Assembly: GCF_032362555.1 (NCBI RefSeq)
Contig: NC_083514.1
Location: forward strand, 4,821,001 to 4,885,000
Length of the DNA stretch: 64,000 bases
Source: Amyelois transitella
Lineage: Eukaryota; Arthropoda; Insecta; Lepidoptera; Pyralidae
Reading direction: 5' to 3'
This document shows positions 22,001 through 36,500 of the stretch, piece after piece. The notes under the pieces were generated by a model that was not told the origin of the DNA, did no database searches, and saw only the letters and a list, made by a program, of their open reading frames with translations. How positions within the stretch are numbered: the first letter of the stretch is position 1; every line of letters begins with the position of its first letter. Both the position numbers and the translations under genes were made by a program.

Positions 22001-22750
22001 ATATCAATTTTATTTAAAAAAGTAAGAAATGAAATATTTAATGTTAACAATTAGTGGAAAATTATTACAAACCTGTAAGTGATCTAATATAGCTTCTAAA
22101 CCTCTATCTGTTATAGTGCATCCTTTCAAGCTTATAGCGTGTACATGGTGAGTGGATAACGGGAATTGCCTTATAAATTCATTAATGTCGTCATCAGATG
22201 CCGAAACCAAAACGACTCCTCGAATTCCTCTTCTAACTAACGTGTTATAAAATCTCTGCATACAACAGCCCGAGGACGAACGAAGTTCGCGGCAATCCAG
22301 CACCGCAACCAAACCGCTCCACCAGCGCGGCGAGGCATACAGCACATCTCGCCACTTAGTACACACTTGAGCGAGATTGCGCCTGTCGTTGGCGTTAAAA
22401 TACAGAAAGAATTTCTCGAGAAATCTGTCTTCTAAAACAAATTGCGACCACACTAGTGGTCTGGGAGAGGGTCGTCGTCGGCGGGGTACGCGCGGCGCCG
22501 CGGCGGCCGAGGCCGGGCCGCACAGCGCGTTGGCCACGCGCTCCACCACGCCAGGCGAGCGCTTGCGGCCGCGCAGCCCCAGCCCGGTGATGCGGCGCGA
22601 CAGTTCCGCCGAGGCGCGTTCCACCACGCCCTGCGCCGACACCGAGGACATCTTCACCTTCACGCGGCGAATGGTGTCCGCGCCGCGCCCGCCCGACCCT
22701 GCCCCGGCTCCGTGCTCGCAACCCGCCACCGCGACACTGCAAACGACCAT
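19027..22750 (-). CDS. FBXL16: F-box and leucine-rich repeat protein 16
   Basis: Family role: substrate-recognition-type F-box protein with SCF/PP2A-linked functions. Minus-strand exons: 22750-22073, 21992-21870, 20950-20782, 20542-20347, 19828-19680, 19175-19027; phases agree. The F-box-like helix ([20 protein letters not shown]) is followed by about 12 leucine-rich repeats, with blocks close to human FBXL16: [68 protein letters not shown]. The end ...[10 protein letters not shown] matches human LPRCLVIE. The start is uncertain: ATG 22651 gives 454 residues and ATG 22750 gives 487 (human 479). The codons between are Gly/Arg-rich, and a TTTGCAG at 22741-22735 could be a splice acceptor from an unseen 5' exon. 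Confidence 0.93.
21049..21658 (+). mobile_element. Internally deleted hAT element with 8-bp target duplication
   Basis: Terminal inverted repeat CAGGGATG...CATCCCTG, flanked by the perfect 8-bp duplication gatggaac (21041-21048 and 21659-21666). It is 610 bp long, inside FBXL16 intron 2. It keeps only the C-terminal part of a transposase (next entry), so it is non-autonomous. Confidence 0.93.
21275..21463 (+). pseudogene. hAT transposase C-terminal dimerisation fragment
   Basis: An open frame ending at 21463 contains [20 protein letters not shown], the Leu/Ala-Arg-rich helix, then [15 protein letters not shown] and RNTLDGDKA: the conserved hAT C-terminal dimerisation block. The N-terminal BED finger and catalytic core are absent. 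It cannot encode a working transposase. Confidence 0.88.
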
Positions 22751-24526
22751 AAACTTATTTTTTTTTCTTTATTTCTTTTGGTAGCCATAATGAGGTAAAA
22801 AAATATAAGTATCTGGGATCATTGTGGATATTTTTTATTATAATATATTTATTCATTTACTATCTGTTGCCCGCGGCTTCGCTCACGGACATTGTTGTTT
22901 AACACAAATCCTTCCCTTGAATATTTGCTTAGTCCACCTACTTTCATTCATCCTCTCGACATGACCAAACCATCTAAGCTACCCTTATCTATAACTGTCA
23001 CTATATCTAAGAAACAAATATGCCAAATTAAGGATATTAACAATTAAATAGCATTTCCCATGGTTTTGCTCGGCACATTGTCGTTCACAGATTGCTGCAG
23101 GAACATACAATTCTTTTTTTGGTATGAAAGAATTTTTATTGTCCTTCTCAGTACCTTAGTTTGTTTGTAACCTCTTCATGCTTTATCCAGTTAACCAGTA
23201 TTAAATCTTTGCATGTACCTAGGTAAGTAGTGAGTAAGTAGGAATTTCTTAATACATAACTTTTTAGGATTCAGATAATATTGCAAAATTCAATACATGG
23301 CACATACTACAGAGTACATACTTACAAAGTATTTATTTATCTTTCCCATGGACGTCGTAAAAGGGGACTAGGGGTACTATTACATATATTTTCATCTAAT
23401 GCAAGTTTCTTTGCAGAAATATCACAAAGCGTGCCCTGAAAGAGGGTGAATTCACAATAGATGATAGAGAGAGAGAGAAAATATAGAATAGGGTGCTATT
23501 TGTCTGTATGTCATGCATTTCACTGCAACATAATATGTTTGTTGTAGTTACACAATTTATGGCAGCACGACATTTAGGCCAAAATCTTTAGCGATCGATT
23601 ACCAGTTTTAGCTTGCCGGTGGGACCATTGAACTGAAACGCAAGGCTGGTAAGGATGAAATATCATTATGAAAACCCAATCATTTGCCATAACCCCCACC
23701 TTGAGGCATTGGTACATTTTTCACTTTTGCCTCATGTTATCTTCTCTTTATAAAATTATTTGTAATTTCTTAATCATGCATTTACTTCTAACCATAAATT
23801 TGTAAGATATGTGGTAGAAAAATCGATCCATATTATACAAACCTATGTACAATTTTCCAAACATGAAAACATCTTCGTCACTATTTTAATAATACACATT
23901 CCTATTATTCACTTTGTAAAACATTAAATATATTGTAAAATAAAGGTTCCTTCCAAGCTATAAACATGAAAAAGAAATTAAATTGCAGTTCACAAGATTT
24001 TAAGTAAAATACACTACCAAAAAAAAACTCTTTAGTGAAAAATAGCTTATTATTATGAACTCTTCTTTTACGTATAATACAGTCGTCGTTGGAAAGAAAC
24101 AAAAGATTTCGTATATAACTGGCCTACCATTTCAATTTGGATGTGTTTTCTGTCATTTTCCAACTAAAATATTTTTTCGTTTAGAAACTAGTTACAAGGG
24201 CTTTTCACAATTTTCACATGGCCAAGTCTTTTAAAAATACAAATATCAACGTCAAGTCAGTGTATTGTCAGTCAAAGTCAACCAATCCCCACCCGGTACG
24301 GAAATAAAAAAAAGAATTTTAGTTGGATTGGATTCTCTAATTTCTTCAAGTTTGAATTTAATGAGCGATTTGGAATTTGCTGTGCAATTTTTATTCACAT
24401 TTTGTGTTATGTTTCTTTTGGTTTAGTTTCTAGTTATTGTGCCGACATTGACACAGAGATTTTGGTTGCCGCTACATTTATAACCTAACGTTTACACATC
24501 GTATTTAAGACAATAACTCAAGCGAA
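22751..24526. promoter_or_regulatory. Head-to-head interval FBXL16 / Nup160
   Basis: 1.8 kb between two divergent start codons. It contains repeat debris: 'ctgttgcccgcggcttcgctcac' at 22863 and an inverted piece of the SINE-like family at 23340-23390 ('tcccatggacgtcgtaaaaggg'). A GA-rich run ('agagagagagaaaa') is at 23466-23480. No exon was identified. Promoters for both genes should lie near its two ends. Confidence 0.4.
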
Positions 24527-27500
24527 ATGGAATTTTCTGAAGCCATTCCTATAACTTTTAAAGAAATAACGCCAAATTATAATATTCCTGAAAAATGGAA
24601 AGAAGTGATGTTAAACACAGGTAAAATTCAAATGTTTCCTGATATGTAACGGGGCCCGCAGCCGCTTCGCTAGTCGAACATACTTCAGAAGTACATACAG
24701 ATCTAATACGACTAGCGAAGCGGTATGCCTACATCACCCGCATATATTGTACTTATTTACGCTGAAAGAATTTTATATGATGCTCTTAAAAACAAATTAA
24801 AAACTTACCTTCTTTATATTTATCAGTGTCTTTTAGTACAGTATACAGATAATCTATATAATTGTAATTATTAGTGTAGATAAGTATATGTAGATAGATT
24901 ACCTTTATACAACCATACAATGCATGGCACAGTAAGTTAAACCAAATTGGTGTCAATTTGCTTTCATATTATAGCCTAAGGCCATATGTACCAATACTTC
25001 GATTGTGTTACTTAGTGCTTAAAATGTGTACTATGCATAGATTAACTTACATGCTTGGAATTACACTAGTTTTATCCGTGTATATGCTTGAACTTTAATT
25101 TATTGTTTTTATTTACAGGAGGCACACACAGTACTTTACAAGATATCAAATTACCTCAAAAAGCTGGGGGATATTGGTATATGGATTCAAAGAAAGTTAA
25201 TATAAGAAATAGATTTTTGTACTGGTATGTAGAGTGACAATTACTTTCTTATAGTGTCACAAATAGCATTTTATGCAAATTGGTAATAATAATTTTGAAC
25301 TAGTTATTGAACTTATTTCTTTCAATTGCTACAAATTACTTGAAAATCTGTTAAGTAAGGTAACTCCAAAACAGCTATAAATGATGCTGCTTATTTCTTA
25401 TGACAAAAGTTATAAGGAATCACTAAATAGGTTGATATAGCTTATAATATCTTCAAAGATATTATATGTAGATTGACACTGCAGCAGTAATACCCTCGAA
25501 GCAGAGGGCAATTTTCTCATGGCACATTGTACATAGTTGCTTTACCAAGAGAAACCACGAAATTAGAGTATAGTGTCTAATGGTAAAATACCTATGAATG
25601 AAAACATTAAATAAATAAATAAATATATATACGGGACAAATTACACTGATTGAGTTAGCCTCGAAGTAAGTTCGAAACTGTTCTGTAGCATAGTATAGTA
25701 TAGCAGTCCTGGTGCAGCAGTGAGTTACTATTTATAGATAAATATTAATGCAAGGACTCATCAAATATAACTTCATTTATTGGCAGGCAAACCACATCAG
25801 ATGCAATAGAGATATCAGAGTCATCTCTAGACACAAACCTGACAGGATCACATTTAAGATGTAAAGTGGCTCCTGGCACACCACCTTTGAGTAACATAAT
25901 GGCATATGAAAGACTGAGTACCAAGGAAGTTACCATTTTAGCTGCCACTGTGTCTTCTGTACATCGACTGATCTTTCCTCACCCTGAATCTTTTGATAAA
26001 AAGGTAACACATTCTTTACGTTGAAGTGCATCTACTAATGCAATCTTTTTCCAAAGCATGTACATATATGTATAAAAAGTGCTACCTAGACACTGCTGTA
26101 CTGTGGTCCAAAAATTAAACACATAAAAAAGTAATCTGTATTAAAAATTTGCCAAACACTATATAAAAATAATAAATGCAACCATAATGCATTGTATGGA
26201 AGCACCCCATCTAGTGTAAAAAGTATAAAACTAATCGGACAAGATTGGTTTTTAATTTTAATATTTTGATTAATTTTGTTGTTCTTAACTGTTACCTGTC
26301 ACTATTAGAATTTTAATTTTATTCTTCAGCCATGCATCTGAACATGGCTTTTCTTTCTTTTTGTTGGTTCTGTCTTAAGTGTGTAGTGTTAGTTATTATT
26401 TTAATTTTTCAGTCAACTTTTGGATCTATGAGTACATCATCACCATCAATTTTCCATGATACAAGTTCCATAAATAATCCTAACAATTATTGTATCCTGA
26501 ATCAGTATTCTAATGCCAGTAAGTATTATTTTCCACTTTTTTTTATCCTAATGCAAAATGATTATTCTATTAGGTTTTTATATCCCTTCATTAACTATTT
26601 TTTTGTTATTCAACATCACTTAAGTGGTTGGGGCATCTTCTCTTAAATTTGCTTAATCATTTCACAGCATGTAAATTTGGCACACACCCTAATATCTGTA
26701 ATATCAACCAGTTCAGGCAAAATTTTCACTTTCCCTTTGGGGAAATTACAGTATGTACTAGTTTTTTTATTGATTGCTATTATTTTGAACAAATAGCCAC
26801 ACCAAATAAGAGATCTAGTTCTATAAATATATTTTGTGTAATATTTCTAGCATCTGGTGTAGCACACACCTGTGCATCACTATTACGAGACAATGGTGAG
26901 GCGGTGTTTGCACTAGCATTTGGCTATGGTGGAGAAGGAGGGTTGCTGCTTGTTAAATTGCCCATATCAGGAAATGCAGTCATTACAGTATTGAAAAGAG
27001 AGTCCACTGTCCCACGATTTCTATCAGGAATTACTGGAGCTTTGAGGTTTGTTAGAAAAATTAATTTGTAAATGTTAAAATAATAATCGGGCTAAAAATT
27101 CTTCAAAATATTATTGTGTAATTACATATGTCTTATTGTAAAAAATTTATGGAAGGAACTTAAATTCTCACTCATTGTGTTTTAAAGTTACCTGCTACTT
27201 ATCTACTGGCAATATTAACTTGAAATTTGCCCACATCAGTCTGATGCATTAAGTCTTTAACAGTTAAAGATGGGAACATTTTTGTGTCTATATGATTTGA
27301 CGAAAGGAAAGACAACTTAAGAGAAACCATTTTGATGTTAAATCAAAACTAAACATTTTTAGCAGGCAAAAATCAGCAATTGCATAAAGACAAAGAATAT
27401 GTATGTTGTGTGTAATAAGTGTGTGTGTTTGTGCGTATGTGTGTGTGGCGCTGGTTTCACTACAATTATATTTATCAAATTACTACATTAAATTATTCTT

Positions 27501-30500
27501 CAGTCTCATCAAAGGCTTCCTTGTTATATCAGAGGCAAGAGCGCAGCAGATGGAGTGGAGACGTACGGCGTGATTCTCACTCACAGTTTAGCCGTGGCAA
27601 TCTGTGGGGATGCTTGCTTACGCGCATGGTCGCTGGACGACGGCGGGTCGCCTGTGGCAGTGTCGCCACCGCTCTCACAGACGTTAGTTCGACCCAAACC
27701 TCCGCGTAAGTAAACTAAGTAGGCTTTTATGTTGCTTTTTATACATTTTAAAAATTTAAAAATCATTATTTTCATATCCAAGAATGTACATTAATTATTG
27801 ATAGTCAATAAAACAATTTGTTTAACATTCATATGTTTTAACATTGTTTACAATTTTTTAGCTACCTCAATTTTTTTTTCAGCGCATGGGCATATGCTAC
27901 AAAAAACCAGTGGGCCAGATGGCAGTATAATATTGGTTGCGTATTTATCCTTTCCGAATGAGTGCGAATTTGTTGTCATGAAAATGCACGACGCAGGCGC
28001 CGGTGCAGTGAGATTTTCGCATATTTGCAGACTGTTTGGACCACAGGTGAAACCTAATTAATATACTTTTATATTTATTTTCTTAAAATTTTATACCTAT
28101 TAGTCTTATTTATTGCATTAAATTTTAGCTTGACCTGCTGGATTATGCTATTGGGTATGGAGATGGCAACAATGTTATTTGGGCGTTATGGAGTCAACCA
28201 GATGGAGAAACTGTTATCACCAGTAAGTATTTAATTACAAGTGCTTTTTGGCGCTCATTGCGCTGATATTGGTGTGAAAGTCCATGGCAATACTTGCTTA
28301 CTATTACTTATTTCGCTGCCTCTTTAAAACAGGCATAAAAAACAAGTGAATTCACAAATTTTGTACACTTTTGTATAGAATATTTAGTCCAGTGTATGTA
28401 CTTGTATAATTACGTCAACCCAATTATACGCTTTATTTATATATCGAGCGTCACTAGTCCAATGCCCGGGTTCAGTTCGCCCGGACGCGAATCATTTCGT
28501 GTGAAAATGTGACATCCAAATCAGGATCTTGGTCATAGGTGCACCTTGGTGTCCTCTCCAGAGAAGTGAGCACGCAATCCGGACTAACTTCAGTGTCGTG
28601 TACGTACAGGTAGCTGTGCAGGCGTGGAGGCGTCGTGGCGCGCCGTGGGTCGCAATGAGGCGTTGCCGCCGCTGCCGACGTTGGGCTCGCCGCGACTGTA
28701 CCGCGAACGGCTGCTCGCGCCAGGCCTCTTCCCACCGGCTGTGATCAGCAAGGCCTTACTTGTATGTATCATCAAATTTTACTTGCAAGAATGGTTTTTC
28801 AAATATTACATAATAATTTTTAATAAAACTTCATCATGTCTAATCTCGGGCTTGCTGGAAGAGACTTCATTTGGAATAAGCAGAACCTATGTAATTTTGT
28901 TTCTAGTGTTTATCATTCTCAATGTTTTCTGTGTAAATAAATTATTTTTATTTAATAATTTATATATAACTTATTTACACCAAACAGCTTAAATCTATTA
29001 AGCTTTTATATAATAAATATTTTTGGGAGGTAGTAACCTACTTTCGCATTTTTCGCATTAGTTGGGATTAAAAAACGAAATAGCGAAGAATAACTTTTTG
29101 TTCTACTGTGATATGATACTTAATGTTGGACTTAATAGAGGATTCTGCTTAATTCATTCATTCACATAATCACGTCTATATCCCGTGCGGGGTAGACAGA
29201 GCCAAATTTCTTTAAATTAGACCAACACCACGTTGAACCATAATCATTCAAAGAATAATTTCATTTAGCATTTACCTACACGAACCTTAATATAAACCTC
29301 GCATTACTTAGATATACAGACGAACGTGGGGCAACAACGAGACGAGCATCGAAGGCGACCTGGGCGAGGCGGCCGCCAGCGCCGTGCAGGCCCGGCTGCG
29401 GCAGCTGGCCGCGCGCGCCGCCGCGCCCGACCACGCCCATCTCATGCACAAGTATACACTCCTCTAAAATATATATACACTAGGTAGATGCTGGACCTGG
29501 AGCGGAGTCGGTCAACCATGAAAAGTTTTTGTGAAACTTGTCAACGTGTATAGTCAGACAGACAGCGAAGGTGATCTTCTGAACCAAACAGGACGGAATA
29601 CTTTATGATTTAATCTTTTTACAATACTACCACTATCCACTATATGATCAATGCATGGTTGTTTAGTATCGTTGACGACGTTGCATGATCATTTTTGTTT
29701 TTTTTTTGTCGAATGATTCCTTCTATCAGCCAGGAGACGCGAGATTTATAAACAGAATTTTGAGAACAAAGGTTAACCATTTTACCACTAACTTGACAAG
29801 CAGACGCTTTCTTTTACTCTGTAGTTACTCTTCTGTTGAATAATTTGTCGTTATTTGTTTCAGATGTTGGTCCGACTTGTACAGTTGGTGTGTACAGTAT
29901 ATGGAAGGTTTACAGAAACCACTGGGACTAATGGTATCCCAACATGTAAGTATATTATTTATTTGTTGGTTTAACATGACGTTTTGTGGTCATGTGTGGG
30001 GGATGTTAATAAAGGTAAAATATTATGTAGAAGGTGCAAAGCAGGCAACCAAACCATATCCCATTATAGAATGTCAAGTATTTACGAGTCCATCAGTTTT
30101 TACTTTTACTCCAAAACAGAAAAATACTAAATAATAAAAGCAATTGGGAATTATCCATGATTAGGGAAACTTCAAAATCATTTCTTGTTTGCTAAGTATT
30201 CGGAGTTAATAAAATATACTTATCACATGACAGCATAACTCTATGGAAGAGAGTGAAGGTGGTTGGTGGTGCGGAGTGGTGCGTCGCGCGGGCATCTCAC
30301 TTGTACGCGAACTCGAGCCGCTCGAGCGAATGATGTGTGAGCAGGACGACGATAGCGGCAAAGGTATACAGTTTATGCCAATTATTTTTCGCAAAAAATT
30401 TTTACTGCTTATATGATGTGAAATCATGAATTTTTGGTGTAATTTGATGATGTTGGATATAGATCTTAATAATCCTTGGGTTGTTTATTTAGTGCCTGCC

Positions 30501-33500
30501 GACAGCGAGTGCGCGCTATCCACAGACGCGATGCGCGTGGTGTGCGCGGGCGCACAGTGGGAGCGTGCGGCGACGCCGAGCGGCGCGGCCGAACTGGAGC
30601 GGAGACTGTTCGCGTGCTGCGCCGTGCAGCACCGCCTGCTGCCCCGGATGCTGCACCTGCTGCTCTCCGCCGACGTGGACGACACCAACTCCACGGTAAA
30701 TATCGTCATCACGTCTTGCGTGTAGTACCTTTTTATAGTTGTGGCAGTCTTCGGTTGGCCCATCTCCAATCATCTACAATCCTTGCTGTCTGCGAATGTC
30801 ATCAACCCATCTGTTTGGTATTCGGATTCTCCTGCGAGTATCGAGATTGGTTCTCCATTCAAAAACTTGCTTGTTCATCAGCTCGAGTCTATCTCACAAT
30901 GTGCCCAGCGGAAACTTATATTGTTGGTTGTGTTATATGCAGTCATTGGAGTGGAGATTATGGATAATGCGATAGACTTTCAGATTATGGCCAACAAAAA
31001 CATATTTATGGCACATTTTTCACAGCAGCTCCCAATGATGTGAAATTTTATATTATTGAAGTTTTATATTATTATAGATTCTGACACCGCAACAAGTGGA
31101 CGAACTGACAGCCATTTTGGAACCCATCAAAGATCTCCAAAGCGCGGTGCTCGAGTTGAACGACGCTCTAAGACTAGACGTACCTGAAATTGATTCTAAA
31201 GGTTAGTCCTTTTTTTTCTTTAGTGGGTTTTCTTACAAAGAACAACATTATCAGTATTTTCATAATGGTATGAATAATACTTTTTCGTAATGCGTAATGC
31301 ACATTTTTCATGAATTTCAATGTTTCTTACGTCTGTGTTAAGACTTGCCTTGCATAATACATTACGTTTTTTGTACAGATGATGATGAAGAATACAGCGA
31401 TTATGACAACCTGTTCTCAAGTGATTTAGGAGTTTCTATCGTCACTGAAGCAATTCGACAAATGGCAGAAATGAGGTAAGTACCTACTAATTTATAACAG
31501 ACCATTGAGTTACGGTTTAAATTGTGAGTGAGAGTGAGTAGTAAATTTCAAGGGTCTTAATGATCAACTAAGAAGAGACATGCAAAGATGAGAAACAGAG
31601 AGATTTTATCCAAAATCAATAAAGTCAAGTTTTTTGAAAGTTTGTTTCCAATTCTATCCAGTCCTTTAAAGTGCTTTGCATAGGTCCTTTACAGCCGGTC
31701 ACATAATGTCCAGGAAACTGTTTATTTGTTTGTGTTTAAAAAGAATAATAAATAAAAAGTTTTTATTTAAGATTGGCATCTATATTATAAGTTAATCGAA
31801 ATTTTAAAATTACGTTAGTTCTTATCTTGAAGCTACTTGGCACAAAAATACTTCATTTTGGTAATGACTACTTAGTCGGTTAGGGCCCTCAGAGCCGGTT
31901 TTATTTCTTTTTCCACTCGGCCTTGTATTTGGAAAGTGAGTTTTGAGTGCGAGCGATATGTTGCAGGTCGCGCGTGGCCCGCGGCGCGCTGGCGGCGCTG
32001 GGCGCGGCGCGCGGCGCGGGCGGCGCGCCGGGCGCGGGCCACTGCGCCGTGCACTGGCAGGCCTACCGCGCGCTGCTGTGGCTGCGCGCCGCCGCGCTGC
32101 GCCCCGCGCCGCACGCCATGTCAGTACTCTTGTCAGCTATACTACAGCACCAGCCGATACGCGGTTGCAATTATTCATCATATTTCTGCACAGCGTTTAT
32201 AAAATACAATTTTGTTCAACTTACGTGTCGGCCATTGTAGTGAAATAGCGCCATGCCCGTAGGTGGGCGTGTCCTTCACCGGTGGGGAGTGGGAGGTGCC
32301 TCAATAACGGGTCCGTTGGTGTCTTCGTGGGTTGTGGTACACTTTCTAAGGCGATGTACCATAACTTTACGAAGCCTGCTGCATTGCTAAGCAAACAGCG
32401 GCAAATGTGCGAGCGGGGACATTGAATTTAAAAACGTTTAGTCATTATATTAGCATCAAGCCTTATCACTGTTTACTTACCATCATCTCTTGGTCTGCCT
32501 TTCACTAGGCGGCCATCGTTTAAGTGATAAATACAGTATTTTCTGATACCATCTTCTTGGCCTGTGTTTTCTTCGCCGTTATACCAGAACGTGACGAGCT
32601 CTCAATTGCATGCAAATAACTTTGAAAATTTCCAACAGCTCATCAAACTCTTTGGAAGCGTTCCGTCTCAAGTTAAGCGTGTTGGGAGCAGAACCTTGCA
32701 CTTTACCGCAGTCCCGGGGCGGGGGCGCGGAGGGGGCGATGGCGGCGTACGTGCGGGGGGCGGGGGGGCGCCGCGCTCGGGCACATCTGGCGGCTGCGCG
32801 CGCGCCGCTACATTGGCATCAAGCGCTGCCGCTGTTTACGTACCATCTAGCTCATCAATTGTATCCTTTTTTTATTTATTTGGTTCTCTAACTAAACACA
32901 CAATTTTACGCAAAAAGCAGACACATTGCAAACTGCTGTGAGCGAACAAACTATAAATTAAGTGTAGTGTTAAATAAAAAATATTATTATATAAATCGAG
33001 CGAAAAGTGCCAAGTAAGGTTTTTTTTCTTGATGTTATTTGACATTGCATTTGACATTGAGTTCTTATAATCAAGTTCCACTAATATAATCAGCCTGAAA
33101 ATCAGCGGACCTCGGTCCTCGGTTCTTACTATCCATAATGGATCCTTTCGTATCATCATGGTATCTTTTTACATTTATCCACCAATTACTTGACCAGAAT
33201 GCGTAAAAGCAATGTTCCTTAGCAGAATCGACAGATGGGCAGTGAGCGGCGGATTTGAATTCGGATGGTGGCTGGCGACGATAAACCAACCTCAATTGGT
33301 GCAAAGCTACGTCGCCATGTTGGAGCCCTGGTGCGAGTGGAACGCCTGCTCTCGTAAGTTGTCGTTTACATATAAATTTTCCCTTATTTATTCCAAACGC
33401 GATGAAATGTCCACTTTGCCCTTGGTTCAACTCTTCAGACCTTTGTTTCGGGTTAGATGAGTAGAGACAGACTTCTACGATTTACGCATGCACAAAAGCA

Positions 33501-36500
33501 CATTTTAATGCCCCTGCTTCTGCGTGGAAATAAATTCTAGTAGAAATGTAATATCCTTATGTCTTTCTACATTGTCTCCAACATGATTGGAGTTTTGCAA
33601 TGGTACTTAACATACAAGTTCTCGCATTTATTCCTCTCGTACATCCAGCGTATTGTTTTTTTCTGTTATCCATCCCTTATTTCTGTTACTCCAGGGCAGT
33701 TCATCCTAGGACTGGCGCTCCTAGATTTAGAAGACGTGGAGGGCGCGTATACTGCCTTCTGCAAGGCGGCCAAGGGTGTTAGTACAGAGCCCTTCCTCAG
33801 GCAACTTGTAGCCGCGACCGACACGCATCTCACGCAACATCAGGCGCTAGTCTTGTATTATATGAAGGTAAAAATCGTCTTAAGGTTCTTTTTCTTTTAA
33901 AAGTTCAATGACCCTCTGCTAACAAACCAGTTTAAAAGTCGCTTAATGGACGTGATTGACTGCTTTCGCATTTATACCTCCAAAATAATATTGATTCTTG
34001 ATTTCCTCCATGTTTTTTTAGTTTCCTGCTAGTTTTTCTGCGTGTTTGGACATGTCTCCATTTTGTATTCTTAACGTGTGTGTAATGGTTATGGGTCCAC
34101 TTAACCATTACACAATCCTTTCAACTGCGAAGAGATTTGTTCAATATATATATTTTTTTCTTCTCTTTACTTTCTCTCCATCAGGTGATAAAGCTGTTCG
34201 AGATACACGACGCCGGCGCATGTGTGGTGCGACTAGCCGAGACCGCCATCAGTATCGCCGATAAGGATGATCCAAATTTGGTAAGAATGCTTTCCCCTGA
34301 GTATATTTCACTTACCATTTAATTATTACCACTTAATATTTATATTATTTTACTCTTGTATTTATTACTACAAATTGCATTTTTTTCCATCCCCATAAAA
34401 TTTTTATGAGATCCTCTTTTAGTGTTCAACAATCAAACAAAGACTGTGTGCCAAATTTAAGCTTTATTTTGAATCTCGGTTCCATCATTAGGTCATCCAG
34501 TTAAACCAGTAGCCTGAGTCTTACGACTATCAGGACTCGTCTATAAGGAATAAAGTCGCGATATGTTTGTTAAACAAATAGTAAATCCCCTTCGTACGCC
34601 CCCCAGCCGATGTTCCAGTGGCTGGTGTTCAAGTGGCACCTGTCGGGCGGGCGCGTGCAGCGCGCGCTGGGCGCGGCGGCCGCCAACCCCGCGCCCGCCG
34701 CGCGCGCCGCCGCCGCCGCCACGCTGCTCACCACGCTCGGTACGTTACAACCATTGCCGCACAAAATGTTTATCTACGTACGAGTTAGGACTTACCACTT
34801 TGGAGAGGAGCCCGGGGTATGCCTTTGACAATGGATCCTAGATTGGGTGAGATTATAAAATCAAAATTTTGAAATATCAGTTTAGCTTTTATTACTTTAG
34901 TTTCAATTAAATCGATTTATACTAATGATGTCTTATCTCGTCCACATTTCGTCTATTTGTAATTCTAATTTTGGATTATTGTCATGTCGCTACGGTTGCA
35001 CGTCGAATAAAACAAACCACCACTGCTGCTAAACTCATTTACTCTGAACTTTCTTTGACCTTATATTAGATACAAAGCAAGAAACCATATCGCGTTCTAA
35101 TATTGAACAGAGCCATCTATGTAACCACACATTAACTATAAGAATTAAACTAAAAATAATTATCTCAAATAGATGGACACTTGTATCACATAAAAGCTCA
35201 CTAAACAACGTCTCAATTTCCTACGGGGTGGACAGAGTCCGCAGACACATTAAATATAGAAAAAATACAAATTAGGATTACTAATTTGGACAGTAAAGTT
35301 GACGAGTTTCTTACCACTTGTACCTACACTTACGCCTTGGAAGCAGCACTAAACTTAATTTTAAGTAATTTATTCGACGTCAACCCATGTCGTGGAACTA
35401 AAAGATATGACAATTATTAAGTAATGCTCGAGATGTCCCATAATAATTTAAAAAAAATATATTTGCATTTGAGGTATAAAGTTCAAGTGGCCGCCACGCC
35501 ACTCCCCCGCTCAATATATTACAGCATAATCGTCAATACATGTCTCTTCGGAAATAAAAGTATGTACCAGCGTTCTCTTGGGACATTCGATGCAGGGCTC
35601 TTTGAATCCTATACAAAGGATTTTACATCGCCACGGTAAAGTATGCTGCGGCGCCCTGTTATTACTCTGCGTCGCTATGTACGTAGACTATCATCACTGC
35701 CTTACCGGTATTGGTATTAGTTGGTTACTCTTCTCTTTGTGATAATGGTAAAACAATTTAGAACTCCGCCTCATCCTAGACGGACTTTCAGTATGTCCCT
35801 AAACACCCTAAATAAGATTTAAAAATTATCGCTTAGGTGTCCGCCCACGCTCTTTGCTATTATTTGAACTATTCATAATATATTATGATTTATTGTGAAT
35901 GGTTGGATATAATCCAACAGCTCAACGCAAGCAGCTGAGTGCGTTAGTGTCGTGCGGCGTGCTAGCGGCCGAGGCAGAGCGCGCCGCCGCTCAACGCGCT
36001 AAACTGGCCGACGCGCACCAAAACAACCCCTACTACGACTTCCTGTATGCGCTGCATGTTTCCCGCCACCATTACAGGAAAGGTGAGAGATTTTTTGGAT
36101 AAAAATGGCAAAAATTGACAAAATCTGACAGCTTCATTAGTAAATGAAGCTGTCAGATTTTGTCATTTTGTATTTTTGCCATAATATGTAAAATCAAAGT
36201 GTCCGATTAGTTTTCCTATTTTTCTACGTAGTTTAACACAGAGAATCTGGCTGGAAGGGCCATTTGTTTTAGCCGTGAATGTTCCTTCAAGCGTGATCTC
36301 CCGTTTCAATATTGAAGCTTATTGAATGTATCCATTGCAGCGGCCGCCGTGATGTACGAGCGCGCGGCGCGGTGTGCGGCGGAGCGCGGCGAGGCGGGCG
36401 CGGCGCGGCGTGGCTGGCTGGCCGCCGCGCTCACGTGCCTGCGGCTCGCGCGGCCCGAGCACGCCTTCCTGGCCAGGCCCGAGCCCGACGCCGGCCTGCA

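Noticed and set aside
22395-22784. Long antisense and shifted frames across FBXL16 exon 1
   Set aside because: Shadows of a very GC-rich exon, in which stop codons are rare in all frames.
30476-30967. 163-codon frame over Nup160 exon 13
   Set aside because: Wrong frame of a GC-rich exon running into a decayed LINE; the Nup160-homologous frame is 30493-30695.
31872-32248. Several 80-100-codon frames over Nup160 exon 16
   Set aside because: GC-rich shadows; only the frame joining exons 15 and 17 matches Nup160.
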